From Bacteroidales bacterium UBA5382 (GTDB lineage: Bacteria; Bacteroidota; Bacteroidia; Bacteroidales; Dysgonomonadaceae), in NCBI GenBank assembly GCA_002409745.1, contig DHOU01000040.1, positions 49,809 through 60,940 on the forward strand: a DNA stretch of 11,132 nucleotides, read 5' to 3'. Below are positions 1-7,197 of this stretch, piece after piece; the stretch's first letter is position 1, and every line of letters begins with the position of its first letter. The translations under genes were made by a program, and so were the position numbers. The notes beneath the pieces were generated by a model. It saw only the letters and a list, made by a program, of their open reading frames with translations. It had not been told where the DNA came from and searched no databases.

Positions 1-114
1 ACCATCGACCGGGAAACGCCCGCCAAACAGCTCGAAAAAGCGCCGTTGGAGGTGTTACGCGAAATTGCCTCCCTTGTCGAAGCGATGGGGATTAAAACGG
101 TGGTCGCGGGATGA
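1..114 (+). CDS. C-terminal tail of a probable radical SAM protein (partial)
   Basis: An open frame enters from the left edge and stops at TGA 112-114, giving the last 37 residues of a protein. The tail reads TIDRETPAKQLEKAPLEVLR, then a helix, and ends MGIKTVVAG. The phrase 'TIDRETP' followed by an amphipathic helix and a final strand resembles the C-terminus of small cytosolic Bacteroidetes radical SAM (4Fe-4S) proteins. The cysteine motif and the SAM-binding core would lie outside the window, so the assignment rests on this tail alone. It has the same orientation as the following ATPase gene, about 90 bp away across a repeat tract, so the two may be transcribed together. Confidence 0.5.
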   Translation, partial: TIDRETPAKQLEKAPLEVLREIASLVEAMGIKTVVAG

Positions 115-119
115 CGATA

Positions 120-175
120 ATTAGCAAATTAGCAGATTAGCAGATTAGCAAATGTGGAAATGTGGAAATGTGTGG
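120..175. repeat. Degenerate 8-bp tandem repeat tract
   Basis: Seven consecutive 8-bp units are visible: attagcaa, attagcag, attagcag, attagcaa, atgtggaa, atgtggaa and atgtgtgg. The first four belong to one family (attagcaR). The last three share the 'at' start and a purine-rich end but form a second family (atgtggaa). The tract begins 6 bp after the upstream stop codon and runs into the only GTG/ATG codons that would give the following ATPase its longest N-terminus. Such a tract can change in unit number by slippage. The 8-bp unit is not a multiple of three, so changes would shift frame if the start really lay inside it. Confidence 0.8.
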
Positions 176-206
176 CGATGGAATTATTAAACTGTTGAAT
201 CAGGAT

Positions 207-1667
207 ATGGAGAGATCGGCGTTTATAACATTACATGAAGCGGTGCCGCTGATGCCCGAATCGCCCTTTCAATCGCCGATAACATGGACAATCGGGAACG
301 ACGAGGTTTGGGGCGTAACGGGCGGAAACGGTAGCGGAAAATCATTATTGGGCGACCTGCTCTGCGGAAAGATTGCCGTTAAGTCGGGAATAGTTCGCTA
401 TCATTTTTTGAACAAAGCGCATCAATCATCCTATGCCGTTTGGCAGGGAAAGCATGTCCGTAAGGTCGATTTTAAGGCGGCTTACACATTAGGCGACTTC
501 CGCCATGCGTTTTACCAGCAGCGCTTCCATCAATCCGAAAACGAAGAGATGCCGGAGGTCCGCGACCTGTTCCCGCCGGAAGGGTTGAACGAAGAAATGC
601 GTCTTATATTCGATATATTCCATATTCCGGAGCTGTTCGATCGCAAGCTCTCGCATTTGTCGAGCGGAGAATTGCGCAAATTCCTGGTCGCCCGTTCCTT
701 TGCCGGACAGCCCGCGATGCTGATCTTCGACAATCCTTTTATCGGACTGGACGAGGCCAGCCGGGAGGAGTTGAACAATCTGTTCGCATTCCTTATCAGA
801 CACTACCCTACCCGGCTACTGTTTCTGGCGCCCTCGCCGGCCGATCTGCCCCGCTGTATAACACATATCGTGGAAATGAACCGGTGCCGGATACGATATG
901 CCGGTACATTAGACGGTTTCGCCCCGGAAAATGCGGCGGATAAAAACATGCTTCCGGATATCCATTGGAACCATTTCGATCAGGGAACCATCCCGCCAAA
1001 AGGCGCCGAACTCGTATCGCTGTCGAAGGTGGATATCGTTTACGGCAAGCGGATCATCCAAAAGAATCTCCACTGGCAGATCAAAAAAGGGGAGAAATGG
1101 GCGCTATTAGGGCCGAACGGTTCGGGCAAGTCCACACTGCTGAGTTATATCTTCGCCGATAATCCGCAGGCTTATGCCAAAGACATTCGTCTTTTCGGGC
1201 TGAAGCGCGGGACGGGCGAAAGCATCTGGGATATCAAAAGGCAGGTGGGCTTCACTTCCTCGGAGATGCATTTTTATTACCGTAAAAATATCCCCTGCCA
1301 TGCCGTGGTTTCTTCAGGATTCTTCGATAGCATCGGATTGTTCCGCCAATGTACCGGGGAACAATCTCAATTGGCCGATAAGATATTGGATTTGTTGCGG
1401 ATCGGGCACCTGAAAAACCGCCCGTTCCTGAAAATTTCCTCGGGGGAGCAACGCCTGATACTTTTCGCGAGGGCGATCGTCAAAAATCCGTTATTGTTGA
1501 TATTGGACGAACCGTTCCACGGGCTGGACGAGCACAACAAACGGCAATGCACGGCGATCATCGAGTCGTTTGCCCGCCAAAAGGACAAAGCGTTGATTTA
1601 TGTGACGCATATACGGGAAGAAATACCCCGCTGCGTGACGCATTTCATGCGGCTCGAGGCGCTTTGA
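207..1667 (+). CDS. modF: Tandem-domain ABC ATPase of the ModF/PhrA family
   Basis: This is a soluble protein with two ABC nucleotide-binding domains and no membrane segments. The open frame extends upstream to a GTG at 162, giving 501 codons, but that start lies in the 8-bp repeat tract. I prefer ATG 207 (486 aa). Numbered from the GTG, domain 1 has Walker A GGNGSGKS (54-61), signature LSSGE (166-170) and Walker B MLIFDN (186-191). Domain 2 has Walker A GPNGSGKST (317-325), signature ISSGEQ (425-430), Walker B LLILDE (445-450) and switch His483. The second-half stretch GESIWDIKRQVGF, then SSGFFDSIGLFRQ, is characteristic of E. coli ModF (PhrA). ModF is encoded beside molybdate transport genes in enterobacteria, but its role is not settled and no mod genes are seen here. 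Domain 1 has Asn191 where the catalytic Glu should be and no switch histidine. The gene converges on the PepSY-like lipoprotein gene, 48 bp away. Confidence 0.85.
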   Translation: MERSAFITLHEAVPLMPESPFQSPITWTIGNDEVWGVTGGNGSGKSLLGDLLCGKIAVKSGIVRYHFLNKAHQSSYAVWQGKHVRKVDFKAAYTLGDFRHAFYQQRFHQSENEEMPEVRDLFPPEGLNEEMRLIFDIFHIPELFDRKLSHLSSGELRKFLVARSFAGQPAMLIFDNPFIGLDEASREELNNLFAFLIRHYPTRLLFLAPSPADLPRCITHIVEMNRCRIRYAGTLDGFAPENAADKNMLPDIHWNHFDQGTIPPKGAELVSLSKVDIVYGKRIIQKNLHWQIKKGEKWALLGPNGSGKSTLLSYIFADNPQAYAKDIRLFGLKRGTGESIWDIKRQVGFTSSEMHFYYRKNIPCHAVVSSGFFDSIGLFRQCTGEQSQLADKILDLLRIGHLKNRPFLKISSGEQRLILFARAIVKNPLLLILDEPFHGLDEHNKRQCTAIIESFARQKDKALIYVTHIREEIPRCVTHFMRLEAL

Positions 1668-1715
1668 CCGTATCGATTGCCACCCGTAGATTTGTTCCAG
1701 CCGGAGTATGGAAAG

Positions 1716-3062
1716 TCATCCTTGCCCATCCGAAGGCACCTTGCCGAATTGTACCATTCTTAAGAACGTGCCGTCTTCATCGAAATAAAGCATGTGCCGC
1801 TCGTCAATATTCAGAGAATATCCCCTCACCTGAGCGTGACGAATCAAACTATATACTTTCGATCCCTTATAATGCGTATCCAAGTAATCGAGAATTTTCT
1901 CCGGCAGTAACCCTTCAACCATTTTTGAAGGAAGACTCAGATCAACCGAGTGATCTTTTTCAACATACACAGCCTTGATAGAGCTCCACGCACCGTTTGG
2001 ATCCGTATCGATAAGGACCCGGGTATTTTTATTTTCATAGAGAAAGGAATACCGGTACTCATACGCTCCTACCAACGTTATTCCCTGCGGATAATACGAT
2101 TTATAGGAAGTATCGTAATAATCGGCGATGAGCTTATCAACGATTTCAGAGGGTGGGGGCAGGATTCCTTTGTCTTTGTTTACCAATAAGTCTCTTTTTT
2201 CGAAGCGGAAGCCGTAATTTCCGTTTCCATACGAGGCAATAATCCGTATCTTGCCTAAATTCCCTACTCCCCTAATGGCCTCGCCGATACTTTCGGGGAG
2301 TTCGTTTTCCCCGATGCCGGTCAGGAACCTTTCCCCGCCGGCCGTATTATCGCTCCAGTCAAATGCTTCGCCATGTATCCACTCTCCTTTTTCATCAAAG
2401 CTGACAACAAGCGCGTTACCTATAAACAAGCGGTAGGCCGTACCTTCGTCTTCCGTTATTTTGAACAAATGCCCGTTAGCAGCCGCCGCCTCAAGCTTAT
2501 TTCGTTTCAGAAACTCATTGTATTTGCTCTTGAAATCTTCATCCTTTATATCAGCTTCGCCCAATGTGACGCCGCCATAAGCCAACAAGTGCGTTTGAGC
2601 ATAGTTGCGGCCGTTGTCGAGCGTGATTCCGATACCGGGCCCGTTCAAAGAATAAAACGCCGTGATAGCAGCCTGCGGTTCTTTTTCTTTCAATTTCCCA
2701 TACACATAGCCATTGAGTATATTCGTGGCGGACAACGGCATTCCGTCTGCGGCTTCCACCGAGATCCAATCGCCACCCTGAGCGGCGAAAACGACGTGGA
2801 TATCCCCTTGCAAGAGGACATAAAAGAAAGGATGTCCATTGGCATTTACGTCCTTGTTTTCCGACCGGGTGTCTCGTGTTTCTTGTCGTTTATCAATGCC
2901 GATGGAGACGATTTCATTGTCCGGGAAGTATTCGGTTAAAAACGTTTGCGAAGCAGCCGGCAAATCGAAAAAAGTGAACTCCGGAAACCGCTCTTTCTCA
3001 TCACAACCGTTGAAAGTAGCCATTCCTACGGACAACAATAGTATTAACGATAATTTTCTCAT
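1716..3062 (-). CDS. PepSY-like multi-repeat lipoprotein
   Basis: Predicted 448-aa surface or periplasmic lipoprotein. I start it at ATG 3062, not the in-frame ATG at 3080, because MRKLSLILLLSVGMATFNGC then forms a compact signal peptide with the lipid-carrying Cys at position 20. The Cys is followed by Asp-Glu-Lys-Glu, a charged run like the Bacteroidetes surface-export signal. The rest is built from repeated modules that start with 'LP' and a helix, then a beta meander ending in an 'F/Y-x-D-x-x-G-x-W/F' turn. Module starts are recognisable at residues 34, 255, about 302 and 377 of this start, with further module-like sequence between about 110 and 235. This matches the PepSY-like/BLIP-like family (PF11396) common in Bacteroides. 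The function of those proteins is unknown; inhibition of a protease or other enzyme is suggested by fold only. It lies 89 bp downstream of the DMT permease gene on the same strand. Confidence 0.7.
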   Translation of the reverse strand: MRKLSLILLLSVGMATFNGCDEKERFPEFTFFDLPAASQTFLTEYFPDNEIVSIGIDKRQETRDTRSENKDVNANGHPFFYVLLQGDIHVVFAAQGGDWISVEAADGMPLSATNILNGYVYGKLKEKEPQAAITAFYSLNGPGIGITLDNGRNYAQTHLLAYGGVTLGEADIKDEDFKSKYNEFLKRNKLEAAAANGHLFKITEDEGTAYRLFIGNALVVSFDEKGEWIHGEAFDWSDNTAGGERFLTGIGENELPESIGEAIRGVGNLGKIRIIASYGNGNYGFRFEKRDLLVNKDKGILPPPSEIVDKLIADYYDTSYKSYYPQGITLVGAYEYRYSFLYENKNTRVLIDTDPNGAWSSIKAVYVEKDHSVDLSLPSKMVEGLLPEKILDYLDTHYKGSKVYSLIRHAQVRGYSLNIDERHMLYFDEDGTFLRMVQFGKVPSDGQG

Positions 3063-3151
3063 ATCAAAAGTGTTAAGCAAACAACATTATTTTATTCAAT
3101 GTGACCCAATCGGGTTTTAACGATGAAAAGACAAAGTCTCGGTAGCCGCCA

Positions 3152-4096
3152 CTACTTGCCGGAGAATGATTTTTGCGTCTCTTTCTTTCTAAAACGGATG
3201 TTGGTCATCGAAATCGCTCCCAAGATAAGGGCGACGCCCACCCATTGCAACCATTCCACATGCTCCTGTAGGATGAAAAACGACGACAACACGGCCACCG
3301 GCAGCTCCGCCGCACTCAGTATCGCGCCTAACGATACGCCGGTCTTGGGCATCCCGTAAGAAAAGAACAGCGGGGGGATGACCGTCCCCAACAAGGCTAA
3401 GGGCAACCCCCATTTATATAATCCGCCGATCATCGTCCCATCGAAAAAGAAGGTGGGGCGGAAAATAAGGAAGATCATCACACAAGCCCCGGTAATCATC
3501 AGGGCGCTTTTCTTGAAAACGGGCAAATCATTCCCCACCCGCCCGCTGGTAAGGATGAACAGAGCATAGCAGAACCCCGACAATAGTCCGTAGGCAATGC
3601 CTTCGACGCTGACGTCAGCCGCCTCATTGTTGAACAATCCGCCGGCGAATAAGGTGCCGCCCAGCACAATGACCGCGGCGATGATTTGCAGCCGTGCCGG
3701 CCGCTTCCGAAAGAAAAGATAGTCGAGGATAATGCTTATCCACAGATTCTGCATCAATAAAATGATGGCGATGGAGGCGGGAATAAGTTGCACGCATTTG
3801 TAATAAAACACACTGACAAGTCCGGTAAAGATGCCGGGAAGGCACACTTTCCACCAAACGGTCGGTTTCGCCCCGGAAACGGCAGAGGCTCCGGACGCCT
3901 TGTTCCGGCCGCGCGTTACCAGACGTTGCATCCAATAGCCGGCCCATAATATAACCATTCCGAAGAAGGCTTGCGAGCCGGTGACTTCGCCCAAGTCATA
4001 TCCCGCCCCGTAGGCATTCTTGACAATCGTCGACAACACTCCGAAGCTGCATGCCCCGAGAAAAACCACCAACCCTCCTTTCAATTTGTCATTCAT
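3152..4096 (-). CDS. EamA/DMT-family membrane transporter
   Basis: A 314-aa integral membrane protein of the drug/metabolite transporter superfamily, probably ten helices in two EamA repeats. The open frame reaches 4135, but ATG 4096 (MNDKLKGGLVVFLGACSFGV) begins directly at helix 1 and sits about 25 bp after a good promoter. The first repeat ends with the helix around VQLIPASIAIILLMQNLWIS and the basic FFRKRP turn. The second ends with AILSAAELPVAVLSSFFILQ, then EHVEWLQWVGVALILG, the usual last two EamA helices. Family members export amino acids, nucleotides or other small metabolites, and the substrate cannot be read from sequence. A long hydrophilic loop rich in Ala/Ser/Gly and basic residues follows helix 2. 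The gene lies 111 bp beyond the broken HMA transporter gene and has its own promoter, so it is probably not part of the metal operon. Confidence 0.88.
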   Translation of the reverse strand: MNDKLKGGLVVFLGACSFGVLSTIVKNAYGAGYDLGEVTGSQAFFGMVILWAGYWMQRLVTRGRNKASGASAVSGAKPTVWWKVCLPGIFTGLVSVFYYKCVQLIPASIAIILLMQNLWISIILDYLFFRKRPARLQIIAAVIVLGGTLFAGGLFNNEAADVSVEGIAYGLLSGFCYALFILTSGRVGNDLPVFKKSALMITGACVMIFLIFRPTFFFDGTMIGGLYKWGLPLALLGTVIPPLFFSYGMPKTGVSLGAILSAAELPVAVLSSFFILQEHVEWLQWVGVALILGAISMTNIRFRKKETQKSFSGK

Positions 4097-4120
4097 AATC
4101 CTCTTTTTTTGCAAAACCGG

Positions 4121-4152
4121 GCAAAGATACGGCAAATTGCCATAGCCGGCAA
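4121..4152 (-). promoter_or_regulatory. Bacteroidetes-type promoter of the DMT permease gene
   Basis: On the minus strand a -33 TTG (4152-4150) is separated by 20 bp from a -7 box TATCTTTG (4129-4122), matching the TTTG/TAnnTTTG promoter consensus known for Bacteroides. Transcription would start roughly 4114-4116, about 20 bases before ATG 4096. This supports independent expression of the permease. Confidence 0.65.
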
Positions 4153-4207
4153 GAATAAATCATGATCCCACTCAAACAATAAGCCACCCGTTAAAGGCTC
4201 CTGCCCG

Positions 4208-4466
4208 CTACTTAGCCAACTGCAATATGCGGTACGCCCCGCTCGCGACAATGATGAAAACCACCGCCCCGAGTACTTTGCAGTTGCAGGGTTTCGAGGG
4301 CCGATAAAATAGCGTCCGCATCGGCGGTGTGGTACACTTCCAGCGTGCGTCCGGGAAGGTCGAACACCAACGACTGTATGCCCTCCATCGGCTCCAACTT
4401 CATGCGGATTAATTGTTCCTCCGACGGACAATCCATCTTCTCAATATGATAAATACTCTTTTGCAT
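4208..4466 (-). pseudogene. Internally deleted HMA-domain cation transporter (CDF-like)
   Basis: The open frame from ATG 4466 to TAA 4212-4214 encodes an 84-residue product. Residues 1-63 are a heavy-metal-associated-like domain: MQKSIYHIEKMDCPSEEQLI with single Cys13, then a strand-helix-strand pattern to about LSALETLQLQ. In Bacteroidetes this 'MDCPSEE' domain is normally the N-terminus of a roughly 200-residue CDF-like cation transporter. Here, directly after residue 63, the hydrophobic C-terminal helix of that family appears in a different frame: VLGAVVFIIVASGAYRILQL, then AK and a TAG at 4208-4210. The membrane segments between are missing. The simplest reading is an internal deletion of several hundred bases that also shifted frame, leaving a soluble domain with a nonsense tail (STRGGGFHHCRERG...). 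The start is 7 bp behind the TonB receptor stop, so it was the last gene of that operon. The HMA domain might still bind metal, but transport must be lost. Confidence 0.75.
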
Positions 4467-4473
4467 CGTCTTG

Positions 4474-6651
4474 TTATAAATTGATTTTGATTCCCCCGTT
4501 AATTAAAAAACCGTCCAGCGGCGCATAGATATCCCTGAAAACGGGATTCGACACCGTACCGGTATAAATCGTGTCGAAGCGGGTTTGACGCGCATCGAAC
4601 ATATTCTCAAAATTAATATAAATCGCGAAATTCCGCCACATTTTCTCCGCCATAAACCCGCACAATACATAGTCTTTGCCCCTGACACCGTCGCTCAACT
4701 TCTGCCGGCTGTAATAAAACGCTTCCAACCCGAGTTTCCACGCATCTTCCACTTCATACATCAACACCGAGTTGAGCCGGTGCTTCGGAATCAGCGCCCT
4801 TTCGGCCTTCGCGCCGTTTTCGTGCAGGCGGGTATCGGTAAACGTATAGCCGAGGAATAAATGAACGTCGTGATACACGATTTTCACATTTGTTTCGGTT
4901 CCTTTCGTGTGAATGGCGCCTGCAGAAGGAAGCAATTCGTACTCTTTTCCGTCCGGCAGGCTTTGAAGAAGGAGCGGATGGTCTAACCGCGTATAGAAAA
5001 ACAACTGATTGATGCTGAATGTAGCATCCTCTCCGAGCGCGGTACGGTAATTGACATCGGCATTCCCGCCGTAACTTTTTTCGAGTTTCGCCGAGGCCTT
5101 GTCGATAGGCCGTACGTTGCGGTATTGGATTTGTTCGCTTTCTTCGGTGAAGAGGGAGGGCGTTTTATATCCGAATCCGCCGCCGATGCGGGAAGTCCAT
5201 CCTTTCGCAATCCGGAATAAAGCCGATACGCGAGGCAGGACAACCATCCCGTACCCGTCCGTATAATCGCTTCTCAAGCCCGTTTCGAGCTGAACGCGTT
5301 CGGAGACATCCCAATCGTTCTGCAAAAAGACGCCGAACGTAATCTGCCGATACGAACGGAGCGGAAAATCGGACAGGCGTTTTTCCTTGAAATCATCCGT
5401 CCACCCATTCAGCCCCGCTATCCATTCCGTCTTTTCAAAGCGACGGGTATAGGAGGCTTCGGTGAACGATGAACGCTGCGTGCCTTCGAAGCGGTAACCG
5501 GGAACGGCCGTCGAGCGGTTGAAATAGCTGAGGCTGTTTTTCACCTGAAAGGCGCTGCCGGCGTCTATCGCATAATCGAACGTGAACTGCGTGGAATAAC
5601 GCCGTGTGCGATTTTCTTCGAAATAACGGTGCGTATCGTCTCCCCGCCCTTTCAGGTAAAGCATATCGCCCCCTTTACGGTCTTCGACGGTGGCATTCAC
5701 CCCGGCGCTAAGGGAGGCTTTCGAATTGAAATAAAGATAAAGTTTCGGATTGAAAACGAAGCGCTTAAATCGGGGGATGGCCGAAAAGCCCGCGTCGGAA
5801 GGGTCATAGGCTTCGTTGCGGTTGTGCGAAGCGAATACGGTCGCACCCCATTTCTCGAAACGTTGGCCATAAAAGCCGTTCACGTCCAATCCGCGGCCGG
5901 AGGTGGCGTTCACATGGAAGCGCAGGTCACGCTCATCGGCAGGCGTTTTCGATACGAGATTCACCAATCCCGCAATGGCTCCTCCGCCGTAGAGCGTCGA
6001 CGTAGAACCTTTAATGACTTCTACTTGCTTGAGGTCGAGCGGCGGGATCTGCAACAATCCCAATCCGGCGGCGGCTCCCGAATAAACGGGAAAACCGTCT
6101 TTCAGTATCTGCGTATAACGCCCGTCGAGTCCTTGAATGCGGATGCCGGCATTGCCGCTTGTGGCGGACGTGGTCTGCACATGGATACCCGTACTTTCAT
6201 TGAGCAGCATACGGATATCCCCGGGTTTCATATTCCCCTTTTCGTCCAACTCCTCGCTTCCGATAAATTCGATGCGGGTGGGAACATTTTCTATCGTACG
6301 GGTACTTCTTGTCGATGAAACCATGACCTCTTCGAGTTCTTCGGAATCTTCTTCGAGCAAGATTTCAGAAACCGTGGAATCCTGCCGCGGAAATACCACG
6401 ACTTGCCGTTGCTCTTTAAAGCCAATCATGCGGAAAATGAGGGTCTGTGTGCCGTCGGGAATCTCAGCTAATGTGACGCGGCCGCTGTCATCGGCCATTG
6501 CCCCGAGGGAAGTACCCGATAAAAGAACCGTCGCCCCGGTGAGCGGTTCACGGGTTTTGCCGTCTTGGATAAAGGCGGTATACGTATTTTGCGCGAGAAG
6601 GGAATACGCGCACGAAACTGCTATCAGCAGCAGAAAAAATTTTATTTTCAT
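4474..6651 (-). CDS. TonB-dependent outer-membrane receptor, probable metal-related substrate
   Basis: A 725-aa outer-membrane active-transport receptor. Residues 1-20 are a signal peptide ending LLAQ. Residues about 23-100 are a CarboxypepD_reg-like beta-sandwich (GKTREPLTGATVLLSGTSLG). A possible TonB box follows the acidic run at 101-109 (EEVMVSSTR). The plug spans about 116-235, with NAGIRIQGLDGRYTQILKDG, then QVEVIKGSTSTLYGGGAIAG. The remainder is a 22-strand barrel ending in the expected C-terminal strand (NGGIKINL). There is no SusD-like partner, so it is not a typical glycan-uptake SusC. Placement between a cysteine-rich exported protein and an HMA transporter gene suggests metal ion or metal-chelate handling; this is inference. 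The gene is intact. A 92-bp gap separates it from the upstream cysteine-rich gene, and no TAnnTTTG box was seen in that gap, so cotranscription is likely. Confidence 0.9.
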   Translation of the reverse strand: MKIKFFLLLIAVSCAYSLLAQNTYTAFIQDGKTREPLTGATVLLSGTSLGAMADDSGRVTLAEIPDGTQTLIFRMIGFKEQRQVVVFPRQDSTVSEILLEEDSEELEEVMVSSTRSTRTIENVPTRIEFIGSEELDEKGNMKPGDIRMLLNESTGIHVQTTSATSGNAGIRIQGLDGRYTQILKDGFPVYSGAAAGLGLLQIPPLDLKQVEVIKGSTSTLYGGGAIAGLVNLVSKTPADERDLRFHVNATSGRGLDVNGFYGQRFEKWGATVFASHNRNEAYDPSDAGFSAIPRFKRFVFNPKLYLYFNSKASLSAGVNATVEDRKGGDMLYLKGRGDDTHRYFEENRTRRYSTQFTFDYAIDAGSAFQVKNSLSYFNRSTAVPGYRFEGTQRSSFTEASYTRRFEKTEWIAGLNGWTDDFKEKRLSDFPLRSYRQITFGVFLQNDWDVSERVQLETGLRSDYTDGYGMVVLPRVSALFRIAKGWTSRIGGGFGYKTPSLFTEESEQIQYRNVRPIDKASAKLEKSYGGNADVNYRTALGEDATFSINQLFFYTRLDHPLLLQSLPDGKEYELLPSAGAIHTKGTETNVKIVYHDVHLFLGYTFTDTRLHENGAKAERALIPKHRLNSVLMYEVEDAWKLGLEAFYYSRQKLSDGVRGKDYVLCGFMAEKMWRNFAIYINFENMFDARQTRFDTIYTGTVSNPVFRDIYAPLDGFLINGGIKINL

Positions 6652-6689
6652 TGTCTGAATGTCTGTTAATGTTTAAAATAAAGAAAATT

Positions 6690-6707
6690 TGCGGACAAGA
6701 TGCCGCA
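6690..6707 (-). other. Weak hairpin between cysteine-rich gene and TonB receptor
   Basis: On the minus strand a 5-bp stem (TGCGG/CCGCA) with an 8-nt loop is followed by a T-rich stretch (aattttctttatttt). It could act as a partial terminator or attenuator between the two genes. The stem is short and the U-run is interrupted, so this is only suggestive. Confidence 0.25.
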
Positions 6708-6744
6708 CTCATTTTTTCGCGGGGCATGCGTCCGCGCGAACACA

Positions 6745-7059
6745 TCAACAGACTTGGGGCGGTTCCCATATTGGCGAATAGAAACCGGGAAGGGCTTCAT
6801 GAGAATAGACGACCACCAATTCGCCCCGGCACACTTCGGTAAATCCGGGACAGTCGGTCATCGCCGGTACGATAAAACCATGGCAGGTGGCACATTTCAT
6901 AAAAGGGGAACAACACGTACAACCGCTTTCTTCGAAATGCCCGGCCGACTCGCAGACGGTGGTATCTTGCGCATGAAGCATGCAATCATCCTTAATAAAA
7001 AGCGGTACTGCCGTCATCAGCAATACATACACCGCGAATATAAACGAGACATGCTTCAT
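6745..7059 (-). CDS. Small exported cysteine-rich protein (DUF6660-like)
   Basis: A 104-aa protein with an N-terminal hydrophobic segment (MKHVSFIFAVYVLLMTAVPL) that serves as a signal peptide or membrane anchor. The mature part has ten cysteines (26, 36, 47, 49, 50, 56, 59, 70, 77 and the last residue, 104). A dense centre, CTCCSPFMKCATCHG (47-61), suggests metal binding or disulfides. It resembles the short Cys-rich proteins encoded beside TonB receptors and heavy-metal efflux genes in Bacteroidetes (DUF6660-type), but I recognise this from layout and pattern only. It is the first gene of the probable operon with the TonB receptor and the broken HMA transporter. A metallochaperone or periplasmic metal-sequestering role is inferred. 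Ending exactly on a cysteine is unusual. Confidence 0.65.
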   Translation of the reverse strand: MKHVSFIFAVYVLLMTAVPLFIKDDCMLHAQDTTVCESAGHFEESGCTCCSPFMKCATCHGFIVPAMTDCPGFTEVCRGELVVVYSHEALPGFYSPIWEPPQVC

Positions 7060-7063
7060 GCCT

Positions 7064-7072
7064 GCAAAGATA
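7064..7072 (-). promoter_or_regulatory. Candidate -7 box before the cysteine-rich gene
   Basis: The minus strand reads TATCTTTGC five bases before ATG 7059, matching TAnnTTTG. No -33 TTG lies about 20 bp further up, and transcription would start at or just inside the start codon. It is therefore either a leaderless arrangement or a chance match. Confidence 0.3.
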
Positions 7073-7129
7073 ATAAAATTGAGTTTTTCTTGTGATGATT
7101 ATCCATAGATTTATTGTTTGCTGTCAACT

Positions 7130-7163
7130 AAAAAAATTCGTCCCCTCTCAATGAGGAGACGAA
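7130..7163 (-). terminator. Rho-independent terminator of fldA
   Basis: On the minus strand a stem TTCGTC/GACGAA with an inner CCTC/GAGG pairing (one mismatch between them, loop about 5 nt) is followed directly by seven T residues. It begins about 35 bp after the fldA stop. It ends the fldA transcript and separates it from the metal-related operon downstream. Confidence 0.85.
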
Positions 7164-7197
7164 CATCCATTTTACGACGAAAGATAAAAACGATTCC

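Noticed and set aside
1668..1715. Possible bidirectional terminator between the convergent ATPase and PepSY-like genes
   Set aside because: No stem of useful length with a T-run could be found in the 48 bp.
4181..4200. GAGCC/GGCTT stem followed by TATTGTTT after the broken transporter gene (minus strand)
   Set aside because: Five pairs including a wobble, a 10-nt loop and an interrupted T-run make it too weak to call a terminator, although the position would fit.
5629..6318. Long plus-strand open frame (229 codons) inside the TonB receptor gene
   Set aside because: It lies antisense to a clearly recognisable, intact receptor and shows no domain, signal peptide or start context of its own.
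6716..6740. Hairpin TTCGCG/CGCGAA with a T-run on one side
   Set aside because: On the minus strand, where the flanking genes are read, the hairpin is followed by A residues, so it is not a terminator for them; no plus-strand transcript is expected here.
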